From: Rhodospirillales bacterium | GTDB lineage: Bacteria > Pseudomonadota > Alphaproteobacteria > SP197 | Length of the DNA: 64,000 bases | Direction of reading: 5' to 3' | Assembly (NCBI GenBank): GCA_014323865.1 | Contig: JACONG010000010.1 | Location: forward strand, 186,001 to 250,000 | In this document: positions 25,200 through 34,170 of the stretch, piece by piece | How the letters are laid out: each line of letters opens with the position of its first letter | Numbering within the stretch: the stretch's first letter is position 1 | Translations under genes and position numbers: made by a program | Notes under the pieces: generated by a model | What the model saw: the letters and a program-made list of their open reading frames with translations, nothing else | Databases searched by the model: none | Told to the model about the DNA's origin: nothing

Positions 25200-25406
25200 T
25201 CATATCCTGCGGCACCGAAGACGTTCGTGCCGTGCTGTGGCGTGAAGCGTCATCAGCACGAGCGGGATGATGTACTGCGTGAGTGCTCTCCAGCCGCCCG
25301 TCATGTCCTCGCCCTCGAGATAGCGTTGCGGCAACCCGTAGAGCCCGCAAAGCCCGGCTGCGAGCGCGACGCCGATCGAGATCGGGACGTGGTGGGCATG
25401 ACGCAT
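25200..25406 (-). CDS. Small hydrophobic protein, uncertain
   Basis: A 68-residue frame starting at the ATG at 25406 and ending 43 bases before the amidinohydrolase-like start, on the same strand. Two hydrophobic stretches are visible, ISIGVALAAGLCGLYGL and LTQYIIPLVLMTLH, so it could be a two-pass membrane protein. I recognise no family. A longer version starting at 25487 adds a cysteine- and proline-rich leader that looks non-coding. It may be a remnant. The remaining part of this gap, to 25551, holds the ilvD promoter. Confidence 0.3.
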   Translation of the reverse strand: MRHAHHVPISIGVALAAGLCGLYGLPQRYLEGEDMTGGWRALTQYIIPLVLMTLHATARHERLRCRRI

Positions 25407-25480
25407 GATTGGGCGGAAGCCGCACGGGAATGGAGCCGCTGCTTGGCACAACGGCAACGGCGAGGGGACCCGGGTGCAGC

Positions 25481-25509
25481 GTGACATCGCGGGACCGCAC
25501 CACTAGTCT
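25481..25509 (+). promoter_or_regulatory. Putative ilvD promoter
   Basis: GTGACA (25481-25486), 17 bases, TAGTCT (25504-25509), with a leader of about 35 bases. The same box pair (GTGACA-17-TAGGGT) precedes ssb. Confidence 0.5.
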
Positions 25510-25551
25510 CCGCCGCGACAAACAAGACGTTTCGTTTCAGGGAGAGACGCC

Positions 25552-27270
25552 ATGACCCGTTGGGACAAGTCGAAACTGCCGAGCCGACACGTGTCGGTGG
25601 GACCGAAGAGTGCACCGCACAGGGCCTTCTACTACGCCATGGGCCTGACCGATGACGATGTGGCGCAGCCTTTCGTCGGTGTCGCCACAACCTGGAACGA
25701 AGCAGCACCCTGTAACATCACCCTGATGCGTCAGGCGCAGGCGGTGAAGAAGGGCGTGAAGGCTGCCGGTGGCACACCGCGCGAGTTCACGACCATCACG
25801 GTGACCGATGGCATCGCCATGGGCCATCACGGCATGAAGTCGTCACTGGTGAGCCGCGAAGTCATCGCTGACTCAGTTGAACTCACCATGCGCGGGCATT
25901 GCTACGATGGCCTTGTCGGTCTCGCGGGCTGCGACAAATCCCTGCCGGGCATGATGATGTCGATGGTGCGGCTCAACGTGCCGTCGGTCTTCATCTATGG
26001 CGGTTCGATCCTGCCCGGCAAGTTCCGCGGCAAGGACGTGACGATCATCGATGTCTTCGAGGCGGTCGGTGCAAACGCAGCCGGGAACATGTCCGACGAG
26101 GACCTCGGCATTGTCGAACACGCGGCATGTCCGTCGGGCGGCTCCTGCGGCGGTCAGTTCACGGCGAACACCATGGCGACGGTCTCCGAGGCGATCGGCC
26201 TGGCTCTGCCGTACTCGGCCTCGACGCCGGCACCCTACGAGAGCCGCGACGCCTTCTGCGAGCGCGCGGGGCACGCGGTGATGGAGCTGATCGGAAAGAG
26301 TATCCGTCCGCGCGACATCGTCACGCGCAAGGCGCTTGAGAATGCGGCGGTCGTCGTCGCGGCCTCGGGCGGTTCAACCAACGCGGGGCTGCATCTTCCC
26401 GCGATTGCGCATGAGGCCGGCATCGGGTTCACGCTCGACGAGGTCTGTGAGATCTTTCGCAAGACGCCCTACATCGCCGATCTCAAGCCGGGCGGCCGTT
26501 ACGTCGCCAAGGATCTCTACGAGGCCGGCGGCATCCCGATCCTGATCAAGGCGCTGCTGGATGGCGGCTATCTGCACGGCGACTGCCTGACGGTGACCGG
26601 AAAGACGCTGGCCGAGAATCATGCCGATGTGGTGTTCCCGGAGGACCAGGACGTCATCCGGCCGATCAGCAATCCGCTTTCGACAACGGGCGGCGTGGTC
26701 GGGCTGAAGGGCAACCTCGCACCGCAGGGCGGGATCGTGAAGATCGCCGGCATGAAAACCCTCCGGTTCCGCGGGCCTGCGCGCTGTTTCGACCGCGAGG
26801 AAGACTGCCTTGAGGCCGTGCTGCGCCAGGAATTCAACGAAGGTGATGTCCTGATCGTGCGCTACGAGGGCCCCAAGGGCGGCCCGGGCATGCGCGAGAT
26901 GCTCTCGACCACCAGCGCACTCTACGGCCAGGGCATGGGCGAAAAGGTCGCCCTCATCACGGATGGGCGGTTCTCGGGCGGAACGCGCGGCTTCTGTATC
27001 GGCCATGTTGGGCCGGAGGCGGCCGAGGGCGGCCCGATCGGCCTTCTCCAGAACGGTGACATGATCGTCATCGACGCCGAAAAGGGCACGCTCGATGTCG
27101 AGCTCTCCGACGAGGAACTGGCCGCGCGCAAGGCGGATTGGCAACCGCGCCAGACGGACTACAACGCCGGCACCATCTGGAAGTACGCCCAGACGGTCGG
27201 TCCGGCCCGTTTTGGCGCCGTGACCCATCCCGGTGGGCAGGGCGAAACGCACGTTTTCGCCGACCTCTAG
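25552..27270 (+). CDS. ilvD: Dihydroxy-acid dehydratase
   Basis: A 572-residue iron-sulfur dehydratase of branched-chain amino acid synthesis, converting 2,3-dihydroxy-3-methylacids to 2-oxo acids. Cluster cysteines are seen at Cys54 (EAAPCN), Cys127 (GCDKSLPG) and Cys199 (GGSCGGQF). The C-terminal swivelling domain contains TDGRFSGGTRGFCIGHVGPEA near residue 475. GGGAGA precedes the ATG. The length and these motifs fit IlvD rather than sugar-acid dehydratases, though that relative cannot be fully excluded by eye. It stands alone here, without ilvBHC. It is followed by a 560-base gene-free stretch containing a tandem repeat. Confidence 0.9.
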   Translation: MTRWDKSKLPSRHVSVGPKSAPHRAFYYAMGLTDDDVAQPFVGVATTWNEAAPCNITLMRQAQAVKKGVKAAGGTPREFTTITVTDGIAMGHHGMKSSLVSREVIADSVELTMRGHCYDGLVGLAGCDKSLPGMMMSMVRLNVPSVFIYGGSILPGKFRGKDVTIIDVFEAVGANAAGNMSDEDLGIVEHAACPSGGSCGGQFTANTMATVSEAIGLALPYSASTPAPYESRDAFCERAGHAVMELIGKSIRPRDIVTRKALENAAVVVAASGGSTNAGLHLPAIAHEAGIGFTLDEVCEIFRKTPYIADLKPGGRYVAKDLYEAGGIPILIKALLDGGYLHGDCLTVTGKTLAENHADVVFPEDQDVIRPISNPLSTTGGVVGLKGNLAPQGGIVKIAGMKTLRFRGPARCFDREEDCLEAVLRQEFNEGDVLIVRYEGPKGGPGMREMLSTTSALYGQGMGEKVALITDGRFSGGTRGFCIGHVGPEAAEGGPIGLLQNGDMIVIDAEKGTLDVELSDEELAARKADWQPRQTDYNAGTIWKYAQTVGPARFGAVTHPGGQGETHVFADL

Positions 27271-27518
27271 GTGTCGGTTGGCGTTCCGGGCGTCGGATCG
27301 CCGCATTGATCACGTCGGCAGCGTCGGCCCTTCAGGGGACGGAGTTCGCTCCAAACCCCCTCGAGTTCCGGCAATCTGTCATCGCAGCGGAACTATGGGA
27401 TGTTGTCGGCCATCGTGGTGTGAACGGTCGGCGGAAGGGTGGCCGGATCATCCAGGGTTGAGGTGCAGACATGAACCTCTCTCGGCCAGTCGCTGTCTTC
27501 GTAGGGGAGCGACGTTCC

Positions 27519-27717
27519 GCGCCTGCCGCCCAGTGAGGATACGTCATGGCGGGCGTTCCGGAGGTTCAGCGAAACTCTCCGGGCTTCAGATCGACGAAGG
27601 CCATAACAAGAGCGCCTGCCGCCCAGTGAGGATACGTCATGGCGGGCATTCCGGAGGTTCAGCGAAACTCTCCGGGCTTCAGATCGACGAAGGCCATAAC
27701 AAGAGCGCCTGCCGCCA
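27519..27717. repeat. 93-base tandem repeat, two full units and a partial third
   Basis: Units at 27519-27611 and 27612-27704 differ at one visible base (GGGCGTTCC against GGGCATTCC); a third begins at 27705 and stops after about 13 bases. Because 93 is divisible by three, frames run through: each unit carries on the reverse strand a 24-codon frame beginning MTYPHWAAGALV and ending DLKPGEFR, though the copy next to ilvD is broken. No RNA hairpin regularity is obvious. The surrounding 27271-27833 contains no gene I recognise. Confidence 0.92.
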
Positions 27718-27833
27718 TGTGGCAACTGCGACAGTGGCAGTTGTTGGTTTCGAAGGTCTCGGCCGACATCCGGTAGCGGATCGCACCGCAACATCGCCTG
27801 ATTGGATGTCACGAGAGGCTTGCGGGTTCGCGC

Positions 27834-28212
27834 TTACAGGGCATCAATGATTTCCATGGATTGCAGGGTGCCGCAGATCATCAAGATCGCTTCGGTCTCG
27901 GGCCGGCCAACCCCGGTACCGTACTCCAGCAGGTAGTCCGGCGTGACGCGCACCATGTCGACATCGTTTTCAATGTTGAGCGCCTGGATGTCCGGAATGT
28001 CGAAGCCCTGGGCGGCCACGTAGTGGGCCTCGATCCGGTTGACCTCGTCGGGATAAGGGGTTGCGACAACAATACGGGTCGCGCCGGGCGTCTTCAGCGC
28101 GCGCATCACACCGGTTATGAGGTATGTCGGCCTGGTTGCCCGGCGCTCCGCGTCCAGGTTCGGCAAAGACGACGCTCACGCCAATCATCACGCTCTCGAC
28201 CGTCTGCTCCAT
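27834..28212 (-). pseudogene. Truncated maleate-isomerase/Asp-Glu-racemase-like gene
   Basis: A 110-codon frame (27834-28166) that aligns with the middle and late part of the intact gene at 28330: ATRPTYLITGVMRAL, VVATPYPDEVNRIEAHYVA, IENDVDMVRVTPDYLLEYG and ILMICGTLQSMEIIDAL, where the second catalytic Cys sits in MICGT. It ends where the intact copy continues with the last 35 residues, and the N-terminal half with the first catalytic Cys is lost apart from SVMIGVS in another frame. The sequence differs substantially from its neighbour, so it is an old paralogue and not a recent duplicate. Confidence 0.65.
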
Positions 28213-28329
28213 AGCAAGCAGGGGGAACCCGATCGACGCGCGGTCGAATCAGCCGTTGTCGAAACGCGGCGAGCGCGGCTTCGATGCGGGCCAGACGGTC
28301 CCGGGCGTTGCGTCGCCGGGGTGCCAAAT

Positions 28330-29106
28330 TCAGTGTTCCCGATAAAGTCGCCCGAGCCCCTCGATCCTGTCGTTCACGCCTGCGAGCCGCATCATATGCC
28401 AGATCAGAGCCTGGTTGCTGGCCACGCAGGGTTTTCCGGTCTTCTGCTCGATTTCTTCAATCACCTCGACCGTGCGTAGTGCCGTGCAGGAGATGAAGAT
28501 GCCGTCCGCGTCGGGTCGATTGATCTCCAGTGCGAGTTTGACGAGGTCCTCGGGTTCGACCTGGCACATCTGACGGCCGGTCTCCAGGCACAGGCCCTGG
28601 ACGTCGAGAACCTCAAAGCCGCGATCGACCAGCCAGTCGGCCTCGAAATGGTTGACCTCATCAAGATAGGGGGTGCCGAGCACGACCTTTGTCATGCCGA
28701 GCGCCCGCATGGCCGCGATCACGCACGCTGCTACCGATGTGGCCCTGGCACCCGGCTGACCCTCGGACAACTTGCGCGCGACCTCGTCCTCACCGACGAC
28801 GACACTGCCGGACGTGCAGACATAGGCGACGGCGTCCATGTCTTCTGGCAGCAAGGCCGCGCAGGCTGGCAGGCGGTCACCGACAGCGGACAGGTTGGCA
28901 ACGTCAACAGGGTCATCGATGTGCACCCGTGTGTAGAAGACGCCGACGTCGCTGGGTACGATGTTGCGGATGTCGTCATCGGCCGTTTCTTCGTTGGTCA
29001 AAAGGACGAAACCAAGACGACCGCGCCTGTGCCTGCCCCTGCCGAGCGTCACAGAGCGCGGAGTGGACAAAGGCCATCCCTCGACCTTTTCGGGCAATGC
29101 TGCCAT
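28330..29106 (-). CDS. Maleate isomerase / arylmalonate decarboxylase-family protein
   Basis: A 258-residue Asp/Glu-racemase-fold protein. The two catalytic cysteines are in AYVCTSGSVVVG near residue 96 and IFISCTALRTVEV near 205, and VASNQALIWHMMRLAG near the C-terminus is typical of maleate isomerases. The family isomerises maleate to fumarate or decarboxylates arylmalonates by a cysteine-based mechanism. AAGGAGG lies six bases before the ATG at 29106. A degraded relative follows it. The presence of two paralogues and no other nicotinate-pathway gene means the substrate is open. Confidence 0.75.
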   Translation of the reverse strand: MAALPEKVEGWPLSTPRSVTLGRGRHRRGRLGFVLLTNEETADDDIRNIVPSDVGVFYTRVHIDDPVDVANLSAVGDRLPACAALLPEDMDAVAYVCTSGSVVVGEDEVARKLSEGQPGARATSVAACVIAAMRALGMTKVVLGTPYLDEVNHFEADWLVDRGFEVLDVQGLCLETGRQMCQVEPEDLVKLALEINRPDADGIFISCTALRTVEVIEEIEQKTGKPCVASNQALIWHMMRLAGVNDRIEGLGRLYREH

Positions 29107-29171
29107 CGTTTTCCTCCTTCCAAACGTTGTTCCAAGGGCCGGCCCGGGGGTTGGCCCGGCGGCCTCGAATC

Positions 29172-29984
29172 CTAAGACTCCAGAAACTCCTCCAGCGCTC
29201 GTTGCAGCGTTTTCGGATCGTTGACAAGTTCGATGTACTGATTGGCAGGATCTCGTGTTGCTTCGACCGCTTCTGCGGGCAACACATCGGTGATGCGTCT
29301 TTCGACGTCCGCTTCCGAAGTGGTGAGATAGTCCTTTGTCTGCTGGGAAATCTCAAGCTAGGGGAGAAGACTGATCGAGGCATAGGGGCCAACCTCATGC
29401 TCGCCGGCGTTCTCCGCAATGATCGGCAGGCTGTAGGAGAGGGCCTCACCGATCATGCCTGCGTAGAGGCGTGTGTCTACGGCGTCGGCCGCGAACAGCA
29501 TTTCGGTTGTGCGTTCGAGATCGAAGCGGACGATTTCGCCGGCCAGGAACGGACGTCCAGCCTTGAACTGCGCGTCCGCCCCGCCGTTCTCGGCACCGGC
29601 GACATACCAGACGCAGGGGACGTGCGCCAGGCAACGACCTGGCCTCGTACAGCGGCCATGGCGACGGTGAACCCGCGGCATGGTCTGGCAGCACCCTGCA
29701 CCCGTCGACAAACCGGGACGCTGTGACGGAGCCATCATTGATCGCCAACCCCAGCATTTCCAGGGCAACGGCGTCGCGTTGAGCGGGGCCGGTTGTCATC
29801 TCATAAACGGCGTTCCAGTCCTCACGGACCATCCAGGGATGACGGCGACCTCATCGAAGCTCGAAGGCGCCGTGCCATAGGTCGATGATGGAACGCTTGT
29901 GCCTGACGATTGTGTCCGCGAACCCAGGCAATCGCTCAGCGCCACGGCAAAGACAACACACGCGATCGTCGTGGTTTTCATCAT
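29172..29984 (-). pseudogene. Secreted hypothetical protein, broken by frameshifts and a stop
   Basis: The frame opens with MMKTTTIACVVFAVALS, a signal-like sequence, on an ATGATG that overlaps the xthA stop. Coherent pieces follow in changing frames: TAPSSFDEVAVIPGW, DWNAVYEMTTGPAQRDAVAL, then WYVAGAENGGADAQFKAG with IVRFDLERTTEMLFAADAVD, ending ASISLLP before an in-frame TAG. The same frame continues past the stop with EISQQTKDYLTTSEADVERR to LEEFLES. I recognise no family. The pieces together suggest a protein of about 260 residues that was once coupled to xthA. Confidence 0.55.
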
Positions 29985-30751
29985 GCAAGCTCACACCAGA
30001 CGGGTGTGTGATCGGATGCCTTCTCCTTGCCGCGGGGTTCACGGTCGATGTCGCAGGCGACCAGACGGTCTGCGGCATGCGGAGAGAGCAGAAGGTGGTC
30101 GATGCGAACGCCGTGGTCGTGCCGCCATGCACCGCCCTTATAGTCCCAAAAACTCCAGGCACGGGCCGTGTCCGGGTGCAGCGTGCGGTAGGCCTCAGTA
30201 TAGCCGAACCAGAGCAACTTGCGGAAGCGAGCGCGGCATTCCGGTCGGCACAGCGCATCGTCAGCCCAGCCTTCCGGGTCGTAGACGTCGGCGTCGGTCG
30301 GACAGACGTTGTAGTCGCCACCCAGAACGACGGCCTCTTCGTATGTCAGAAGCGTGTGGGCGTGGTCGACCAGACGGTCCATCCAGGCGAGCTTGTAGTC
30401 GAACTTTTCGCCCGGAGTCGGATTGCCGTTGGGCAGATATATCGCGGCGACCCGAACGCCGTTGGTAACCGCTTCCAGGTAACGGGCTTGTTCATCGCTG
30501 TCGTTGCCCGGAAGGACCCTGGTTTCGATGTCCAGAGGGTGCTTCGAAAGCACTGCCACGCCGTTGTAGGTCTTCTGGCCGACAACCGCGCAGTTGTAGC
30601 CGAGCTCTTCGATTTCCAGGAACGGGAAGCCGTCCTCGACCGTCCTGAGCTCCTGCAGCAGCGCCACGTCGGGCGCGGCATCATTCAGCCACGCCAGAAC
30701 ATTCGGCAGGCGCGCCTTGATCGAGTTGACGTTCCAGGTGGCAATCTTCAT
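29981..30751 (-). CDS. xthA: Exodeoxyribonuclease III
   Basis: A 256-residue AP endonuclease/3'-5' exonuclease of base excision repair. It starts with the canonical MKIATWNVNSIKARLPNVLAW; metal-binding Glu lies in LLQELR near residue 34, GGDYNVCP near 155 carries the catalytic Asp-Asn pair, and SDHTPVW at the C-terminus carries the catalytic Asp-His. Length is normal. It lies downstream of erpA on the same strand with a gap of about 45 bases, and its TGA overlaps the start of the broken secreted-protein gene. Confidence 0.93.
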   Translation of the reverse strand: MKIATWNVNSIKARLPNVLAWLNDAAPDVALLQELRTVEDGFPFLEIEELGYNCAVVGQKTYNGVAVLSKHPLDIETRVLPGNDSDEQARYLEAVTNGVRVAAIYLPNGNPTPGEKFDYKLAWMDRLVDHAHTLLTYEEAVVLGGDYNVCPTDADVYDPEGWADDALCRPECRARFRKLLWFGYTEAYRTLHPDTARAWSFWDYKGGAWRHDHGVRIDHLLLSPHAADRLVACDIDREPRGKEKASDHTPVWCELA

Positions 30752-30797
30752 GGGCCGACGATAGCGGGCACACGAAGGGGAGGCCAGAGCCTGACGG

Positions 30798-31151
30798 CTA
30801 GATCGCGAACGAGGTGCCGCAGCCGCAGGACGATGTGGCGTTCGGGTTCTCCAGCGTGAAGTAGCTGCCTTCGAGGTTCTGGATGAATTCCAGCGTGGAA
30901 CCTGCCAGGAACTGGAGCGAGATATCGTCGACCACGACCCTGGCACCGCCCGAGACATATTCGATATCGCCGTCTTCGGGCCCTTCGTCGATCTTGAAGT
31001 GGTACTGGAAGCCAGAGCAGCCGCCGCCGGTGACCACAATGCGCAGACGTCCCGCCGCAGCATCGCCACGTTCTGCGGTCATGATCTCCCCGATGCGCTT
31101 GGCAGCATCGGGGGTCACATTTATACCATCGATGGTGGTCATGTCGCTCAT
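30798..31151 (-). CDS. erpA: Iron-sulfur cluster insertion protein (ErpA/IscA family)
   Basis: A 117-residue A-type carrier that passes Fe-S clusters to target enzymes. Its three ligand cysteines are Cys45 (GGGCSGFQY), Cys109 and Cys111 (SSCGCG). The glycine-rich beta fold and DGPEDGD-type loop fit ErpA/IscA. A strong promoter lies just upstream on the reverse strand, divergent from dgt, and a palindrome covers its -35 box. It is probably transcribed with xthA. Whether it is the ErpA or the IscA subtype cannot be separated with confidence, but the lack of isc neighbours favours ErpA. Confidence 0.88.
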   Translation of the reverse strand: MSDMTTIDGINVTPDAAKRIGEIMTAERGDAAAGRLRIVVTGGGCSGFQYHFKIDEGPEDGDIEYVSGGARVVVDDISLQFLAGSTLEFIQNLEGSYFTLENPNATSSCGCGTSFAI

Positions 31152-31174
31152 GGCCGTTTCTCTCTTGTACTCTC

Positions 31175-31202
31175 AATGTAGGTGCGCGCGAATGCGTGTC
31201 AA
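31175..31202 (-). promoter_or_regulatory. erpA promoter
   Basis: Reverse strand: consensus TTGACA (31197-31202), 16-base spacer, TACATT (31175-31180). The leader to the erpA ATG would be about 18 bases. Confidence 0.75.
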
Positions 31203-31213
31203 TTCAACGCATT
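31191..31213. promoter_or_regulatory. Candidate operator palindrome between erpA and dgt
   Basis: AATGCGT (31191-31197) and ACGCATT (31207-31213) form a 7-base dyad with a 9-base centre that overlaps the erpA -35 box and touches the dgt -35 box. The position suits a repressor acting on both genes, but I cannot name the protein. Confidence 0.4.
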
Positions 31214-31240
31214 GCTATTGCCCTAACGGAACACTAGGTT
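31212..31240 (+). promoter_or_regulatory. Putative dgt promoter, leaderless arrangement
   Basis: TTGCTA (31212-31217), 17 bases, TAGGTT (31235-31240). The dgt ATG is at 31248, eight bases after the -10 box, so transcription would start at or next to the start codon. Confidence 0.5.
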
Positions 31241-31247
31241 CCGCGCC

Positions 31248-32414
31248 ATGACGACCGGCTCCCTCGCGCCCTACGCTTGCGATCCCGCGCAAAGCAGGGG
31301 ACGGCGCTTTCCCGAACCCGAGAGTCGAAGCCGATCGGTCTTTCAGCGTGACCGCGATCGAATCGTCCATTGCCGGGCATTCCGCCGTCTCATGCACAAG
31401 ACTCAGGTGTTCATCGCGACCGAAGGCGATCATTTCCGCACGCGGCTGACCCACAGTCTGGAGGTGGCCCAGATCGCGCGCTCGGTCGCGCGGTCGTTGC
31501 GGCTCAACGAAGATCTCGCCGAGGCGGTATCGTTGGCGCACGATCTCGGCCATACGCCTTTCGGTCATGCTGGCGAGGATGTGCTGGATGCTGCCATGGA
31601 GGCCTGGGGCGGGTTCGATCACAACGTGCAGACCCTGCGCATTCTGACCGAGCTCGAAACCCGCTATGCCGATTTCGATGGCCTCAACCTGACTTGGGAG
31701 GCGCTCGAAGGGGTGGTGAAGCACAACGGCCCGATCGCCGGCGAGGTGCCGCGCGCGATCCGCGACTATTGCGCCGTCCACGACCTTCAGGTCGATACCT
31801 TCGCCGGTGCAGAAGCCCAGACCGCTGCGATTGCCGACGACATCGCCTATCACAGCCACGACATCGACGACGGGTTGCGGGCCGGCCTCTTCACGCTCGA
31901 TGACCTGCTCGGTGCGCCGCTCGCGGGCGATGCCGCACGCGAGGTCATCGAGCGTTATCCCGGTGCCGCCTCCGACCGGTTGGTGCAGGAGACGGTGCGC
32001 CGGATCATCAACCGGCTGGTCGGCGATCTGACCGAGGAATCCCGTCTGAGGATCGCCGAAAGCGGCGTCGAGAGCGCCGATGATGTGCGCTGGCACGGCG
32101 CGCCGGTGATCGCGTTCAGCCCCTCGGTTGCGGAGGCCAACACGGCCTTGAAGGCCTGGCTATTCACGAATATGTATCATCACGACCGCGTAAAGGTTGA
32201 GCGCCGCGAGGCTGCCGAGCTTCTGCGTGCGTTGTTCGCGATCTTCAGCGACAGTCCGCAGCATCTGCCCGAGGAGTGGCGTCACTGCCTTGTCGGTCGG
32301 GACGAGACCGCTCGCATGCGGGTGATCGCCGACTATATCGCGGGTATGAGTGATCGGTTCGCACAGGAAGAACACCATCGTGTAGTGGCGAAGAAAGATG
32401 AATGTTTACGGTGA
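31248..32414 (+). CDS. dgt: Deoxyguanosinetriphosphate triphosphohydrolase-like protein
   Basis: A 388-residue HD-domain dNTPase that splits dNTPs to deoxynucleosides and triphosphate. Metal ligands are in LTHSLEVAQ near residue 68, the paired [10 protein letters not shown] near 102, and [12 protein letters not shown] near 198. The opening [21 protein letters not shown] is the standard type-2 dGTPase N-terminus. It overlaps argS by 17 bases, so the pair is coupled. The only promoter I see leaves almost no leader, and no ribosome-binding site is present before the ATG. Confidence 0.92.
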   Translation: MTTGSLAPYACDPAQSRGRRFPEPESRSRSVFQRDRDRIVHCRAFRRLMHKTQVFIATEGDHFRTRLTHSLEVAQIARSVARSLRLNEDLAEAVSLAHDLGHTPFGHAGEDVLDAAMEAWGGFDHNVQTLRILTELETRYADFDGLNLTWEALEGVVKHNGPIAGEVPRAIRDYCAVHDLQVDTFAGAEAQTAAIADDIAYHSHDIDDGLRAGLFTLDDLLGAPLAGDAAREVIERYPGAASDRLVQETVRRIINRLVGDLTEESRLRIAESGVESADDVRWHGAPVIAFSPSVAEANTALKAWLFTNMYHHDRVKVERREAAELLRALFAIFSDSPQHLPEEWRHCLVGRDETARMRVIADYIAGMSDRFAQEEHHRVVAKKDECLR

Positions 32415-34170
32415 GTTTACTGGGCGAGTTCAGAAGATAATCGAAGACATGCAGGCGTCCGGTGCGCTCGCTGCCGGCGGCATGATCGACCGTATACTGG
32501 CAGAGCCCCCACGCGACACAAGCCATGGTGACGTGTCCACCAACGCTGCGCTGGTCCTGGCCAAATCCGCCGGGGTGAAGCCGCGTGATCTCGCACAGCA
32601 GATTGCCGATCGCCTGGGCGAAGACAGCGACGTGGCAGGGGTCGATGTGGCCGGACCCGGCTTCGTCAACATCCGGCTGGCCGACGACTTCTGGCGCGAC
32701 CGCTTGACCACTCTGTTGCGCGCCGGCGCGTTGGCGCAGTTGCCGAACCTCGGCGCGGGACGTACGGCGAACGTCGAATACGTCTCGGCCAATCCCACGG
32801 GCCCACTCCACGTCGGCCATGCTCGCGGTGCGGTCTATGGTGATGCGCTGGCCTCGCTGTTGGCTGCGGTCGGTTACGACGTCACGCGTGAGTACTACGT
32901 CAACGACGCAGGCGCCCAGGTCGACAAGCTCGCCTGGTCGTCCTACCTGCGCTACCTGCAGGCGCTCGGCGATGACGTGCCCGCCGAGGCCTTCGGGGGG
33001 CTCTATCCGGGCGAATACCTGATGGCCGTGGGTGAAGCCTTGGCGCGCGACCACGGTACCGCCCTGAAAGAGGCGGTGGGCGCGGTGGAACGGGGCGCGA
33101 GCCCTCTGCCGGAGCCGCTAATCGCTGTTCGCCGGTTCACCATCGAAGCGATGATGGACATGATTCGCGAAGACCTCGCGCTGGTCGGTATCAACCAGGA
33201 GGTTTTCAGTTCCGAGCGTGCCATGGTCGAATCGGGCGGTATCGAGGCCTGTCTCGCCAAGCTCGAATCGAAGGGCCTGATCTATACCGGTGTGCTGGAG
33301 CCCCCCAAAGGCAAGAAGCCGGAGGACTGGGAGCCTGTGCCCCAGACGCTCTTCAAGTCCTCGGACTTCGGTGACGACCTGGACCGTCCCCTCAAGAAGT
33401 CGGACGGCACCTGGACCTATTTCGCGCCCGACATCGCTTACCACAACGGCAAGGTTGAGCGCGGTTTCGATGTGATGATCAACATCTTCGGTGTCGACCA
33501 TGCCGGTTACGTCAGGCGTTTGAAGGCCTCGGTCGCAGCGCTCTCGGATGGCAAAGCCGATTTCGACGTTCTGCTGACCCAGCTGGTGAACCTTTTCGAG
33601 AACGGCGAGCCGTTCCGGATGTCGAAGCGGGCAGGGCGTTTCATTACACTGCGCGACGTTGTCGAGGCAGTTGGCAAGGATGTCGTCCGGTTCATCATGC
33701 TGACCAGAAAGCCCGATGCGCCGCTCGATTTCGATCTCGTGAAGGTCCGGGAACAGTCGAAGGACAACCCCGTCTTTTACGTGCACTACGCACACGCCCG
33801 GATCTGTTCGGTCATGCGCAATGTCGCCGAGGCAGGGATCGATACGTCGGCTCTCTCCGAAACCGACCTCTCAGGTTTGTCGGATGAAGCCGAGTTGGGC
33901 CTGATCAAGGTCCTGGCGCGCTGGCCCCGGGTTGTCGAGGGCGCGGCCGAGGCGCACCAGCCTCACCGGATCGCCACCTATCTGCATGAAGTTGCAGGGG
34001 AATTCCACGCGTTGTGGAACAAGGGGCGCGACGATCCTTCCCTGCGCTTCCTTGTGGAAGATAATGAGGGGCTGACACGTGCAAGGCTTGCACTGATCGA
34101 TGGCGTCAGGCAGGTGATTGCCGAAGGGCTTCATCTCTTCGGTGTCGAACCCAGGGAGGAAATGCGCTGA
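32398..34170 (+). CDS. argS: Arginyl-tRNA synthetase
   Basis: A 590-residue class I synthetase that charges tRNA-Arg. The N-terminal Add1 domain is followed by the HIGH motif HVGH at residues 138-141, in the context [15 protein letters not shown]. As is common in ArgS, KMSKS is degenerate ([10 protein letters not shown] near residue 405). The C-terminal DALR anticodon-binding domain ends at [26 protein letters not shown] precedes the ATG, which lies inside the dgt end. The stop overlaps the predicted CTG start of the SPOR-domain gene. Confidence 0.95.
   Translation: MNVYGEFTGRVQKIIEDMQASGALAAGGMIDRILAEPPRDTSHGDVSTNAALVLAKSAGVKPRDLAQQIADRLGEDSDVAGVDVAGPGFVNIRLADDFWRDRLTTLLRAGALAQLPNLGAGRTANVEYVSANPTGPLHVGHARGAVYGDALASLLAAVGYDVTREYYVNDAGAQVDKLAWSSYLRYLQALGDDVPAEAFGGLYPGEYLMAVGEALARDHGTALKEAVGAVERGASPLPEPLIAVRRFTIEAMMDMIREDLALVGINQEVFSSERAMVESGGIEACLAKLESKGLIYTGVLEPPKGKKPEDWEPVPQTLFKSSDFGDDLDRPLKKSDGTWTYFAPDIAYHNGKVERGFDVMINIFGVDHAGYVRRLKASVAALSDGKADFDVLLTQLVNLFENGEPFRMSKRAGRFITLRDVVEAVGKDVVRFIMLTRKPDAPLDFDLVKVREQSKDNPVFYVHYAHARICSVMRNVAEAGIDTSALSETDLSGLSDEAELGLIKVLARWPRVVEGAAEAHQPHRIATYLHEVAGEFHALWNKGRDDPSLRFLVEDNEGLTRARLALIDGVRQVIAEGLHLFGVEPREEMR

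Noticed and set aside
27519-27717. Possible CRISPR array
   Set aside because: The units are directly adjacent, 93 bases long and have no unique spacers; no cas gene is nearby.
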